Of a stretch of DNA of 64,000 nucleotides, positions 1 through 13,000 are shown one piece after another. Each line of letters opens with the position of its first letter. Position 1 is the first letter of the stretch. The position numbers and the translations under genes are program-made. The DNA lies in NCBI RefSeq assembly GCF_042477335.2, contig NC_091249.1, positions 51,568,001 through 51,632,000 of the forward strand. The letters run 5' to 3'. Source of the DNA: Ovis canadensis. Lineage: Eukaryota; Chordata; Mammalia; Artiodactyla; Bovidae. The notes below the pieces were generated by a model that was given only the letters and a program-made list of their open reading frames with translations, was not told the DNA's origin and ran no database searches.

Positions 1-800
1 TCTGAAGGGCCTGAGTTCATCTGGGACTGGGCCAGGCCATGGAGGCAGGGTGCCCTCTTCAGTCGACAATACTACATGAAGGTGGGACTCTCATGTGACT
101 TGAATGCACAGGTGTCTTTGGGGACCTGACCTGTTCCCTGCCCAGGTGGGTGAGTGTGTGCATACCTGGTTGTATGTGTCTCACTGGGGTACCTGAATTC
201 ACAGGTGCCTGTGCACATGTGTGACTGTCACACACACACGTCCAAGGGACTGTGCATTCACCTGGCTGAACGCCCAGATATTCCAGATGAGTCTCTGCCC
301 ACACACCTGAGGGTCTGTGTGTGCATGACTATGCCTGCGGTGCAGCTGTTTCTCTGCACACACAGGAACAGGCCCAGGAAGGACAGCCTGGAGATGTCTC
401 AGGACAGAGGTGGTAACTACGTATAAAGCTGCAGGGGGAAAGGCACTGCGTGTGCACACGTCTGGCACACGGCAGGTGGGATAGGTGTGTGCCAAGTGAA
501 GAACACACATGGACACTCAGATCACAGTACATATGTCCTGGTGTACACGGGAGCCCCTGCAGCTTGTATAAAGGTGCCCAGGTGTGTGAACATGTACTTC
601 TGCATGCCCAGACGTGCCCTTGGAACTCCCCAGATGGGCCAGACTGGGCTGAGCTCCTCTCTGGGCACACAGAGGCCTCTGCTGTGTGTTGGTGCCTGCG
701 TGGGGCACTGCCAAGGGTGCGTTGGCGGCATGTGTGTGTGCGCGTGAATGTGTGCGCGCGCCTGTGTGTGTGTGTGTGTGTGTGTGTGTAGGAAGAAACA
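1..800. repeat. Degenerate TG/CA-rich tract ending in a (TG)n microsatellite
   Basis: The first 800 bases are rich in alternating TG/CA on both strands and end in a clean TG run at about 764-789. Many open frames cross the tract, but their products are biased toward His/Thr/Cys/Val, as expected from translated TG/CA repeats. I see no exon of a known gene. The tract lies upstream of RGS14; in human the divergent neighbour on this side is LMAN2, which is not visible here. Confidence 0.7.
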
Positions 801-820
801 TTCGCTCTCTTAGACCTTGC

Positions 821-1026
821 TTCTTTCTGTGGTTCGGTTTCTATAGAGACACTTCCTGTGGCAGAGAAAAGAGGTAGTGAGCTGGTGTTTCAGGATGTGA
901 GGGCCCACAGGAGCAGACCTGGGTTCTCTCTGTCATCTGCCCGTCATCGTGCAAGCTCTGACCGGAGCTGCCCGCAGTCCCCATGGTGGGCGTCCCCCGC
1001 GGCGGGGACCCGTGAAGAGCAGCGGC
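821..1026 (+). promoter_or_regulatory. RGS14: RGS14 5' flank and probable 5' UTR
   Basis: About 200 bases precede the RGS14 start codon. They contain a short GC-rich patch at about 990-1015 and no clear TATA box. Human RGS14 has its first coding exon directly behind a short 5' UTR, so the transcription start probably lies here. The exact start site cannot be read from the sequence. Confidence 0.35.
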
Positions 1027-4000
1027 ATGCCAGGGAAGCCCAAGCACCTGGGTGTCCCCAACGGACGCATGGTGAGTGCGGGCTCCGGGGCAGGCCGACA
1101 GGGAGGGGGTAGGCACACCCAGGGTGGAGCCCAACAGGCACACCCGGCAGGACTGGGCTAGAGAAGTTGTGGACAGACAGCAGCAGGTGGTGGAACCTAG
1201 TGCCTTCCTCCTAGGACCTTCCAGATGGCTCTGATGGGGACCTGGGGCCACCTTGGGGATGAGACCACAGGAGAGTAGCCAGAGGCTTCTGGCCCAGGCC
1301 CCACTGCTCTCTCACCTGCTACTTAGGCACCATCTGGGGCTGCCGGCTTCCTAGGGGTGCAGGCAGACTTGGCATGCCCTTTGGCCCCTGTATACCCCCA
1401 CGAGGTCCTGAACCCCCATACCTCACTTAGCCTCAGCCCCCTCCCTCACCTGGTATCCTGATGCCCATGATCAGGTGAGGGGCAGCTCCTATGGGGTCAC
1501 CACCCTCCACCGAGACCTGCTCCAGAGGCTTCCTGCCACAGCTAGCAGCCCTTCGGCAGCCTGGGGTGGGTCAGCAGGATCAGGCTAGGTCCCTGCAGCT
1601 CCTGTCTGTTCTATTCCTGGGCTGCCAGGAAGGGTGGAGGTAGCTGAGCCCTGGGATGGCCCTGGCTGTTGCTGCTGCCCCACCCCTTAAATTCTCTGGT
1701 GGCTTGGTGTCCAGGTTAGAGACGCCCTTGGAGACGTGGCTTCTTTATTCATTCAGCAGATGGGACAGGCTGTGCTGGGCTTCTCGTCTCTTCCCCTGGA
1801 CACTAGCCCACTTGGCAGAGACCCAGCTCCTCCTAAAAACTCCAAAAAGTCCAGACAGTGTCCTTGTCTCTGACCCAGACCCAGCCTAGTACTGTCCACA
1901 GAGACCTGGGTTCTCATCTCATCTCAGCTCTGTTGTCCTTGACTAGGGACTGACCCTCAGTTTCCTCCACTTGAGATGATTAAGTGGAATAATGAATCTG
2001 AGGTTCTTGACCCACTGGGGAGTTTCCATTAAATGTCAGCCCAGTGCCTCCCCTCATTCTCAGCTCCTCTTCAAGGATCTCCTGCCTCACCAAGAAGCTG
2101 AGCTACTCCCCACTCCTACTCCTTCTACTAATTCTCAAGACCTGTCTCCACACCTCTTCCTCCAGCATAACTTTGTTGGGCAGGAGAGAGGTAAACCCCT
2201 CCAGGCTGGTCCAGTCTCCCACTTCACTATCTACCATCAACTTAACTTGGAAAGTTTGAGCACACAGGGGCCTCACACTCCCTGGAGGCAAGGGGCTTGG
2301 CTCACGCCTCCCAGGGCATCCACACCAAGGAGGAACATACCCACTCCCATACCCACCCCAGAGGTAGCTGACTTGATGCGTCTGAGCAGTGCCCAGAATT
2401 GCAGGGCAGCCGGGGGGCTGAGACACCCAGCTTATGCCCATCACATGTCAACCCATAGCTTCTTTAAGTCCATGGACACCCCAGCTCCTCTCAGAAACTT
2501 TCATACTCTGGTTTATCTCTGTCCTTCCCCAACTCCATCCAGACTCTCTGTGCTACCTCTTGGCATCCCGAGGGTCAGAGATCAGTGAGTGGCTACTCTC
2601 TGGCCCTCAGGCAGGCTTCTGCAGCCATGCTCAGCTGAGATGGAGAGGGATAGGCAGGCATCAGATTCAGATATCCACAGATGTGGTCCAGCTGTCAGCC
2701 TCCTTCCATGAGTTACTTCCTGAGGGAGGTTCAGAGGAGGACATGACATGCTAAGAGCAGCTGGCAGGTAGAGGGACCTGCCTGTGAACCTGGCCTATCT
2801 GACTCGATGCCAGGACTCCTCCGCCTCCCAGAATTGCCTGGCTCGGTCCGCCCCCATCTCCCCCTGCCACCACCCCCACCTGTCATTCCCTCCTGAGGCA
2901 GCTTCAATTGTCAGCCTTGTCTTTCTGCCGCTCAGCTTGTCAGGCGGTTGCAATGCAACCTGTCACTTAGAGATGGCTCCCAGCCCCCTCCCAGAGAGGC
3001 CTTCACACAGTCCCAGCTGCTGCTTCACTTGCTCACTCACACATTTGTTCACAGCCCCTCCTTCGGGCCTGCTCAGTGTTGGCCCTGCCCCAGGCATCAG
3101 GACCCAGGCCCATTGCCCTAGCCCCTGCCTTCAAACAGCTCCTGATCTGGCAAAGTACAGAAGGCACGAGCACAAATGCTGGGGTAAAATGCAGGCGTGG
3201 GTAAGAGCGTGGGTCAGGAAGAGAGAAAGCTTGAGGAGGACCTGGGAGGGAGAACCAACTTTTCCAGTCGTTTCATGCATCGTTGGTGCAGAATGTGTCC
3301 TGAAAGGACGTGCCAGCCAGAGCGGGGAGTAGCTTGGGGAAATGCCTAGACTCAGGGAAACAGGGACAAGGCCTGAGGGCTGGCGAGCCTAAAGCCTGGA
3401 GTTGCTGAGTCTTGTCACTCTCAGGGCACCCAGTCTCCCTGCTGGGGAAGACCTGCAAGGCAGAGCCCACTGCACCTTGGAATCCAGCTCAGGGCTAGGG
3501 GCCAGCTCCACAGGGCTGACTCAGGCTGCAGAGCCGGGCAGCCGTGGGTCTTCCCAGAGAAGATCTTGGGGCCTAGTCACACCAAGCCAGGATGAAATGA
3601 GATGACAGTATAGAGGGCCTAGTTCAGAATTTGCTCAGTAAATCAGCCTTCCTTTTGAAGTCTGACCCCCTCCATAGGGCAGAGTTCATCCAGGAACCCC
3701 TGAGCTCTTTACCCCAATCAACTTTGCCCAACTACACCCCAGGGGCTGAGAGGCCCTGGGCCTCTCATCTCCCTGGTATGTCTCCTGTGCACGCAGGGAG
3801 GAAACTCTGTGGAGGAGAGACTTCAGGCTCCTGAGGCAGGCACTCTGGGGCCCTAATTTCAACTCGGGCGCTCCCTAGTTGTGTAGTTTCTTTGGGTTTC
3901 ATCTGTAAAACGGAAGCCACAGTACCTACCACCCCGGGTGAGGACGGAGGGAGAACGTGGCTCTGTGCCATTGCTGTCGGAGAGAGCACAGGAAACATTG

Positions 4001-7000
4001 GGCCACTCTCACCTGGGTATTCTCAGGCACCAGCGACTCCCCCAGCGCCCATTTCCAAGGAAAAACCTATGGCAAACCGAGCCCACATCATGGGTCAGGG
4101 GCGCCACTGGCCACCACACCCTTCCTCATCCCTTCTTCCCCTTTTCTCCCATTCACTCACCACTTCTCCTCAGGCAGGCCAGGGTGGGGCAAGGCCAGCC
4201 TGGCTCAGCACAACTTCCCCAGGCCCAGGAGCCTGGACAGGTCAGAGCCCTGAGGAGCAGCAGCAGCCACTCTCCTTGCTGCACCACATCCTTTCCTGGC
4301 AACCCTGGAGGATGCGAGTGCTGAGTGCCAGACTACCCAGGGGGAAACTGAGGCCCAGAGAAGGGAAGTGACTTGCCCTGGAATGGCGGATCTGGAATTG
4401 GACTCCGTCCCCACTCCCTGCCACCTCCTGTCTCAGCCCCAGCTCTATGGGTTAACATCTAGTGGGGCAAGAGAGGGCCAGGAAGAACTGTAGGGCACAG
4501 AGATGGGGGGTCCAGAGCCACAGCATCCCTGATGGAGGGGTGCCAGTGCCTCCTGCAAGGGCAGAGGAGGGCTATGTGGGCCCCCATGGCTGCTTGGGAG
4601 CACTTCGGCTAGTGCTCCTTATGGGGGGAGTTCAGGTCAATTCTCTCCTGTAGTACAGGCCTGCCTTCCAGGAGCTACAGGATGGAAGGGGAGAGGTCTA
4701 GACATAAACGGGCAGCGTGCACTGGACAGGGGATCAGGGCAGCTGGTGTTTAGGGATAACCAATCTCAGCAGGCAGAGACTGCAGGCGGGAGCAGGAGCA
4801 GATACCAGGCAGAGGAAACAGCAAAGCAAGAAGCAGGAGTGTGAAGGGGTGTGGGGAAAATAAAAGTCTGAAAAAGCAGAGGGTGGAGGTGAGGGGGAGG
4901 CCATGGGGGAGGCTGAAGAGGTTCATTAGTCAGGCCCCAGCAGAGCTTCAGCTGTAACCCAGCAACTGCTCTGCCTCCCAGATGGAGTGGGACCAGAAGA
5001 GGACCTGGGAGCCAGCCCCATCTAAAGACACAATCCATCCAACAAGATGTAAAGAACAAAACAAACAGAAGTGTAAGCCAGCCCAGGTCCCTCTGCCTTC
5101 TCTGGCGTCCTGGCTCGCCCATGAGCATCCTGCTACTCTGCCACCCCACCCCTCCAACCAGGGGAGAGTGCAGTGGAGAGCACTGAGCAAGGGAGAGGCT
5201 GAGTCCAGGTTGGAGGGTGGGCCAGAGAGAGGCCGCTGGGTGTTTGGTGTGGGAGGAGGGAGGGCCAGATGACCACTGTGGATGAGGAGGGGAAAGTCAG
5301 GCTGGTTCCTGGAGACCTGACCTGGTGACCAAGGCTGGAAACAGCCACAGAGCAGCCTGGGGAGGAAGAACTCGGGGCAGGCAGGTGTCCGCGAGGGCAC
5401 GAGTCTGTGCTCGTTTCAGCTGGGTCTGACTCTTTGTTATCCTATGGACTGTAGCCTGCCAGGCTCCTCTGTCTATGGGATTCTCCAGGCAAGAATACTG
5501 GAGTGGGTTGCCATGCCCTCCTCCAGAGGATCTTCCCCACCCAGGGATTGAACTCGTGTCTCTTAGGTCTCCTGCACTGGTAGGCGATTTCTTTACCACT
5601 AGTGCCTAGAAAGGCCAGCTGGCAGAGTCGTCCGAGGTGCAGACCCTGAAGGAGCAGGACTGGGAGCGCGCGCAGCAAGCCAGCCTGCTGGCCGACGTGG
5701 CCCAGGCGTTGGAGAGTGACGAGGGCGTGTCTGACAGCAAGGGCGACAGGGTCACCCTCTTCAGCTCGGCCACTCAGCTGTCGCCCAGTGGGCAGGCTGA
5801 TGCCGAGAGTCTGACTGTGATGCTGCAGGAGCAGCTGGACGCCATCAACGAAGAGATCCGGTTGATCAAAAAAGAGAAGGAAAACACGGAGCAGCCAGCT
5901 GAGGAGACTGAGAGCAGGGAGGGCAGGGGGAGCTTAGACAGCCTCCATTGTTTTAAATCAGTGAGCTCCCTCAACCTGCATCCTGCCTCCTCACGTGCTG
6001 ACTCCTGCCCTCCCCGCAGTGGGCACTCCAAGCCCCGAAGGAGGCAGCACAGCCCAGCCCAGGAGGGAGACCGGCTGGGCATCATGACTCTGTTACAGGA
6101 GAAAGCAATGGCAACCCACTCCAGTACTCTTGCCTGGAAAATCCCATGGACGGAGGAGCCTGGACTGAAGCGACTTAGCAGCAGTGCCACCTGGGAAGCC
6201 CCGCCCATGAGGGCAGCTGCCAGGAAAGGGGAAGAACAGCTGGAAGGAATCTTGAGCTTCAGCTTGTCCCCTTCACACCCCCCAGGAGTTTGTCCTGCAG
6301 CCCCAGGGGAGAATTCTGATAAAGTTGTCAGATGGGAGAGCGCAGAGGCAGCTGGGCGAGGGCTGGGGCGGCCAGGTGAGGGCGCACGGCTTGGTTCCAT
6401 GCCCCCTTCCCTCTGCTTTCCTTCCTCCTCATCAATGTCTTATCCCCACACTCCAGCTTGGAGACAGGCTCAGGGAGGGACCAAGGTGGTAAAACTAGAA
6501 GACAGGGCTAGGATTTGAATCTGGGTCCAACAGACCCAGTACCTGTGCTTTTCCCTCTCCAGCAGGGCTTGGCAAAGCTGAAAGCTGAAGCAGGGTCAGA
6601 TACCAATATAGTGCAACAACGATAATAGTTTTGTTCCTTGAATATTTACCACATGCCAGGTGGTGCTCTGAGTTCTCTCTATGCATATTTAATTTCTTTA
6701 ATTACAGCAAGCCTTTGAAGTCAGGATCATTATTTGACCCGTCTGGTGGCACTAGTGGTAAAGAACCTACCTGCCCCACAGGAGATTTAAGACACAAGGG
6801 TTCAATCCCTGGGTCTGGAAGATACCCTAGAGGAGGGCATGACAACCCACTCCAGCATTCTTGCCTGAAGAGTCCCATGGACAGAGGAGCCTGGCGGGCT
6901 ACAGTCCGTGGGGTCACACAGAGTTGGACACAACTGAGCGAATTAGCGCGTACAGAGAATACAAGGGACAGAGGGGTGAAGTATCTGCCCAAGGTCACAA

Positions 7001-10000
7001 AGCACAAATTGGAACTCAGGTTGTCTGGGACCTGCTTCCGTAAATAACAGAAATGCATCAAACTGGCCCCAGAGTCCTCTGAGGAGAGTGTGAACTCCTT
7101 CTAGAGGAACCAGTTGTTGCTCAGGAATAGCCAGGGTTGCCATGCTGGGAAGAAGCTCAGGGTAGCCGGGGCAGAAACCAGGTGTCATGTAAAATGCCTA
7201 ACTCTTCAATGTGGGAAACCCCTTTTAAGTTAAAAAAAAAGCCATTCTGATATTAATAACATCCTACCTGTTTGCAGGCCAGCTCTGGCCCACAGATGTG
7301 TGACCTGGGTGCTCCCAGGTAGAAGTGGGGGACAGAGAGGGATTTTCCAGCCAGGAGGGCAGGGGGAGGCTTCCTGGGAAGAAGACATCTGCAGACTTGT
7401 TTCCAGCAGGGATAGAGTGAAGGGACGGGTGGTGAAAGCTCCTGTAACAGGACCTGGTGAAAATGCTGCAGGGCCGAGGCAGGAAGGAACTGGGGATCAG
7501 TCAAACCCCAGTGATGGGAGGAAAACCAGACGCAGAGAAGCTGGCTCCCAGCCCTGCACTGATGGCAGCAGGAAGTGGCTTCCATTTAGGACTGGCTGAG
7601 CTGGAAGGGCTTACGGGGCATTTGGGTGGAGATGTCAGCAGGAAGTTGGCTATATGTGTGTTTGAAGCTGGGGAGATGTGGGAGGGAGAAAGGGCCCAGA
7701 ACAGAGTCAGATAAGGGTAAAGACCGCCTTACATGTATAGATAATGAGGAAGCTGGAGGAGCTGCTAGGAAGGTAGGAAGACCAAGGGAAACCACTGCAA
7801 GAGTCATTTTGAAAGGAGGGTTTTTCTGTTTCACTAATGGTTGGGATTCCCAGAGAAGTCAGAATTGTGCACCCAGGGTGGGGAGTGAGGGAGGGGACAC
7901 AGAGGATGGGATTGAACTCTGTAGCTACTCCCAGTGAGGCTCATAACCATCCACACCAACACCTCCTGGGAGAACCTGAAGCTCCATAGGTGCCCCCCCA
8001 TCATTCTAATACACACGAAAATTTGAGAACCACTTCTCTGTACTATAAAATAGAACCCCATGCCCTGTCCAAGGTAGGGTGTTTCCAAGAAGAAACAGTT
8101 AACAATAAGGAGATCATCAGTTGCACAGGTAATCTCTCCTTTCTCAAAGAAAACAGCCAACATCGATATATCATTTGCCACATGCTGGTCCCTGTTGTAG
8201 ACGCTGGAAATATATTAAGCTGATTTGACCCACATGGCAGGCACAGGAAGTAAGTCACTATTATTATCATTCCCCCCTCACTTACAGATGGAGACAAACA
8301 AGTAACTTGCCCAAAGTCACACAGCTAGTAAGTAACAGAAACAAGATTCAAACTTTATGCTCCTACCCACCATGCTCAACATCCAGGCTCACCCAGTGGG
8401 AGCTAGGGGTCTACTGGGAGTGACTGGAGGGTATCTGGCATAAGTCCTAGCACACAAGGTGGTTGGCACATGGTGGAAGGGGAGCCCAGGGCAGCCTGAG
8501 CAAAACCATGAGCAGGCAGTGACCCGGCTGAGGATGCCCAGCGTGGCCCTCCAGGCAGATGAGAACACAGCTCTAGTCCCAGGGGCTGGGCCTCAAACTG
8601 TCCCTTGAGAATCCCCCCAGGGCTCTACTCTGACTTTCTGCCTTGGGTTTCTTGTAGGTTCTGGCTGTCTCTGATGGAGGTAAGTGTCAAGTATAGAGAG
8701 AAGGCCTGGCTGGATTTGGGGGTGGGGGTTGAGGGGGGGTATATGTGGAGAAAAGTTGGGGATACCCCTGCCATTTGCTGTCTTTCCAGGGAAAGTACCT
8801 GAGATGGGATTGGGCCAGCGGCTGGGGAAGGCCGCAAGGCTCACCTGTCCCTGTCCATCCCCCTGCAGAGCTGAGCAGCACGACTGGGCCCCAGGGCCAG
8901 GGCGAGGGCCGAGGCAGCTCCCTCAGCATCCACAGCCTCCCCAGTGGCCCCAGCAGCCCCTTCCCCACCGAGGAGCAGCCTGTGGCCAGCTGGGGCCTGT
9001 CCTTCGAGCGGCTGCTACAGGACCCACTGGGCCTGGCTTACTTCACTGTAAGCCCTGGGGTGGGATAGGGAGGGTGGATGGCAGTGGCCACCATGGGGGG
9101 AAGGGCGGGGGGACATGGGAGAGGGCATGGCTGGAGTTCCAGGCTGGCCAGACTTGAACTCCTCTGTCGGCTTCCTCATCCAGCCTTTCTTTGGCGCTCA
9201 TTGCTCTTCTCCCAACTGGGAAGTTTCCTTCTCTCTGCCTCTTTTTTTCCTCTATGTGCCTCTGGATCTGATCCCATCTGTCTGTTTGGCTTAGCCTCTG
9301 GGCCCTCTTTCTATCCCAATCTCTTTGACCACACCCCCTGACTAGGTCTCTGGGTCTCCACCTGCCTCCTCCTTCTCCCCATCCCCAGGAGTTCCTGAAG
9401 AAGGAGTTCAGTGCTGAGAATGTGACTTTCTGGAAGGCCTGCGAGCGCTTCCAGAAAATCCCGGCCAGCGACACCCAGCAGGTGGGGTGAAGGGGGAGCT
9501 GAGGCTGCGAGAGATGGGACCAAGCCCTGAGCTATGCCCCTGACCTTCTCCTGTCCGTCCCTGCCCCAGTTAGCTCAGGAGGCCCGTAACATCTACCAAG
9601 AGTTCCTGTCCAGCCAGGCGCTCAGCCCCGTGAACATCGACCGGCAGGCCTGGCTCGGCGAGGAAGTGCTGGCAGAGCCGCGACCGGACATGTTCCGGGC
9701 CCAGCAGCTTCAGGTAAACTCCAGGGGGCGGAGCTCTGAAGGGAGCTGGACGGAGCAGAGGCGGGGCCAGACCCAGGGGCGGAGCCTGAGCGGCAGAGAT
9801 GGTGGGGGTGGGGTAGGGAAGAGAGCAAATCTGGATGCTGGGACTCCGCTAAAGGTAGCGGCAGGGCGCGGGTCAGAGGAAAGACGAGAGTCTACTGTGA
9901 AGGAGGGGCTGGGAGGCGGCGCCTGGGGCAAGGAGGGGCTCGGGGCTCGCCCCCAAAGTTGGGGATGCACCCAAGCCCCAGGGCCGGGTCTGGACCCTTG

Positions 10001-13000
10001 GCGGCTCGCTGAGCGCTCTTGGCGGCTAGCTGAGCGCTCTCCGCAGCTCACCGCCCGGTGCCGCCTCCGCAGATCTTCAACTTGATGAAGTTCGACAGCT
10101 ATGCTCGCTTCGTCAAATCCCCTCTGTACCGCGAGTGCCTCCTGGCGGAGGCCGAGGGTCGCCCCCTGCGGGAACCTGGCTCCTGGCGCCCTGGCAGCCC
10201 CGACACCACGAGAAAGGTGCGCACGCGGGGCTGTGGGGGGCGGTGTCCCGGTACATATCTGCGGGGGTCGCTCACGGTCGGCCTGCGGGCTGGCGCCCCG
10301 CCCAGTGCCATTGCCTTCCGTGTGTCTTGCAGAAGCCGAAGCTGAAGCCCGGGAAGTCGCTGCCGCTGGGCGTGGAGGACCTGGGGCAGCTGCCACCTGC
10401 TGAGGGCCGCCCGCTCCGCAAGTCCTTCCGCAGGGGTGAGGGCAGAAGCGGGCCGCAGAGATAGCGAGGGCAGGAATCTGGGCAATTCTGGAGAATGCCC
10501 CCTTCCTCCTACTGGTCTTGCAGTCTAAGTCAGTGAAAATCGAAATGCAGGGCCCTGTGGACCCCCCCCACCCCCACTTCCACCCCGCCACGTTCCCCTG
10601 GTGGTTCCTAGAGCCCAGAAGTTTGGGAAGCCCTCGTCAATAGCGAAGCCTCCCGGAACCCAAACACCATCAGACCCCTGAAAAAGGGCTCCAGCAGAGT
10701 CCGCATGAGTGCGGAAAGGCCTCAGCAGAGGGGTGAGGAGAGGGGCCCTGTCCGGCTCAGTCTTCCTCTCCTCTAGAACTAGCCGGCGGGGCCGCCAACT
10801 CAGCCTTGCGCCGTGAGTCCCAGGGATCACTCAACTCCTCAGCCAGTCTGGACCTGGGCTACCTTGCCTTTGCCAGCAGCAAATCTGAGGTAAGCCAACT
10901 TTTAGGGGAGACGAGGTGTGGGCCCAGGTCACTGACTCTTACCCCTTTGAGTGGCCATCATCATTCATTGAAGTGGGACCACCAGCCCCACTTCATCCCC
11001 TACTTGATCCATATGGCCAATAACTCAGCCTCCTTACTTTCTTCCTGTCCTCACTGCTTTGGGCCCCATGCATATTATGGGTGAACTCTTCAGCCTGTGT
11101 GTGCATGTTTGGGTGACCAGGTGTATAGAGCGTGTGCGTAGCAGTCGGTGGGTAGACCGGTCCCTGGGGTGCCCATAGGCTTGGGTGAGTATACATGTAT
11201 TCCCATGGGAGGATGTATCCTGCCTGCCTGCAAGTGTGCCCTTGGGCACGTGTGTGCCTGTGTGTGTCCCAGTGAGCTTACCTGTGTACCTGTCTTTGTG
11301 TCCTTGCATGTGTACACTTCCCTTGATATCTGCTCTGGATCAGAGCCACCGGAAGAGCCTTGGGAGCTCAGAAGGTGAGAATGAAAGCCGACCAGGGAAG
11401 TACTGCTGCGTATACTTGCCTGATGGCACAGCCTCCTTGGCCCTGGCCCGACCCGGCCTCACCATCCGTGACATGCTGGCAGGCATCTGTGAAAAACGAG
11501 GCCTCTCTCTACCTGACATCAAGGTCTACCTGGTGGGCAATGAGCAGGTGTGAACCTGGCCTGGTCTCCAACTCTAAATCCCTTCCTGATCCTGAACTGC
11601 GCCTGCCCCCCCCATTCCTGTCTCTGCTCAGCTGTGACCAGAACACCAATTCTATCTCTAACTTTAACCCATCCCCCATTCCTACCCCCTTCCTGACTCC
11701 AGCCCTCACTACAACCTTCAGCCCCATGCCCAACTTCAAATCAATCCAGCACCAATTCCTCACTCAAATTCAGATATCTACTCTTATCCCACAAAAATCC
11801 TGTCCCCATCCCATACCCATCCTGGTTTCCAGCTTCATTCATATCCAGAGACTGTGATATGAATGTGATATGAAGAGACTCCACTGCTGGAGCTGGGTTT
11901 TTCCCTGTCACCCCCAGACTTCAGACTGCCCCTTCCTGAAATGGCCATTTGGAGACCCCTCATTCCCTCCAGGAAAGCCCAACTTCATCCAGCTTATGAA
12001 AAATTTTCCTTTAGGTACAAACTAGCATAGCTTTAAACTTAAAGTAATCCATCTAATAAGGGGGAATCTAAAGGAAGGATGCTATATCCCAGGGAGAACT
12101 GTCAGAATATCATTCACCCAGTAGACAGTCCTAAGGCCCTGCCAGGTGTGTGAGCAGAGGGACCCAGGGTCCTCCAGGTCCAAAGATGGGAGGTGAGCCA
12201 GGCAGAATGTGATCAGGGAGGAGGAGCTGACCCTCCAAAGAGTTTCTGGGGCAAGATAGGCATTTCTAGGTGGTCCCAGGAGGCTTCAGGGAACAGGTGG
12301 TGGTTAATGAGGAAGAGTTTGCCTGACAGAGCTGTGAGGGGAGGACATTCAGGCAGAGGGGGATCTAAGAAGTGCTGGGCACATTCAGAGGCCTGGAGCA
12401 CAGGAGTGTGAGGGCCACAGTGGGAGAAACTCTGCCCATTGTCTTGGCCACCCAGGCAGCCTCCACAACCCAGATGGGTTCTCATGTCTGCTAAATATAA
12501 CTTCCCCACCCACACTCCACCTGTCCCTGCAGACAACACAGGCCTATTCCCTCCTTGGCTGGTGCAGGTCACTGGGTGGTGATCACTACCACTACTTTTA
12601 TGTACCTACTGTGTGTCAGGCACTGGGTAAGATACTCCACATCCTTCTGGCTTCACAGGTGTCTTGGAGGGAAGAGCTCTTTTTTTGTTTGTTTGTTTTT
12701 TGCAGTGAGGAAACAAGAAGTGTTCTTAGTAGGTGGGAATGGAGAGAAGTGGACAAGTGTAAAAAAATAAAGACAAGGCCTGGGTGGCTGACCAAAGGTG
12801 GGTAGTGAGGGAGGAAATGCGTCCAGCTGGCCCGGTTAAGTTTCACATGCCTGAGGGACAAAGGGCAGCTGTCCAGGGGGCAGATCCTCACCTGGCTCAG
12901 GAAGAGGTAGTTTCTTCCAGCCCTTAAGCTGGCCCTTTTAACCAAGCAGCCCCATGACTATATCCTGCTTACCTCACCTCCATGTTTCCCATAACTCTGC

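Larger units (their letters stand above)
1072..8657 (+). other. RGS14: RGS14 intron 1 (7.6 kb)
   Basis: This intron accounts for over half of the gene. It holds MIR remnants (about 1915-2010 antisense, 3850-3935 antisense, 4320-4410 sense), two Bov-tA SINEs, a liprin-alpha retrocopy with a BovA SINE at its end, a MIR split by a SINE, a MER5A fragment and another MIR. The rest (about 1260-1900, 2010-3850, 4420-5400, 7050-7930 and 8400-8650) is unique-looking sequence in which I recognise nothing. The long open frame at 1992-2588 has no recognisable product. Confidence 0.85.

Noticed and set aside
154-801. Several overlapping open frames rich in Cys, Val and His
   Set aside because: They are translations of TG/CA repeats on both strands.
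1992-2588. Open frame of 198 codons in RGS14 intron 1
   Set aside because: Composition is Pro/Ser/Thr/Leu-rich like translated C-rich DNA. No domain, no splice context and no known homologue came to mind.
9710-10591. Minus-strand open frame of 293 codons over RGS14 exon 6
   Set aside because: It is the complement of CpG-rich RGS14 exons and introns. The plus-strand exons explain the openness.
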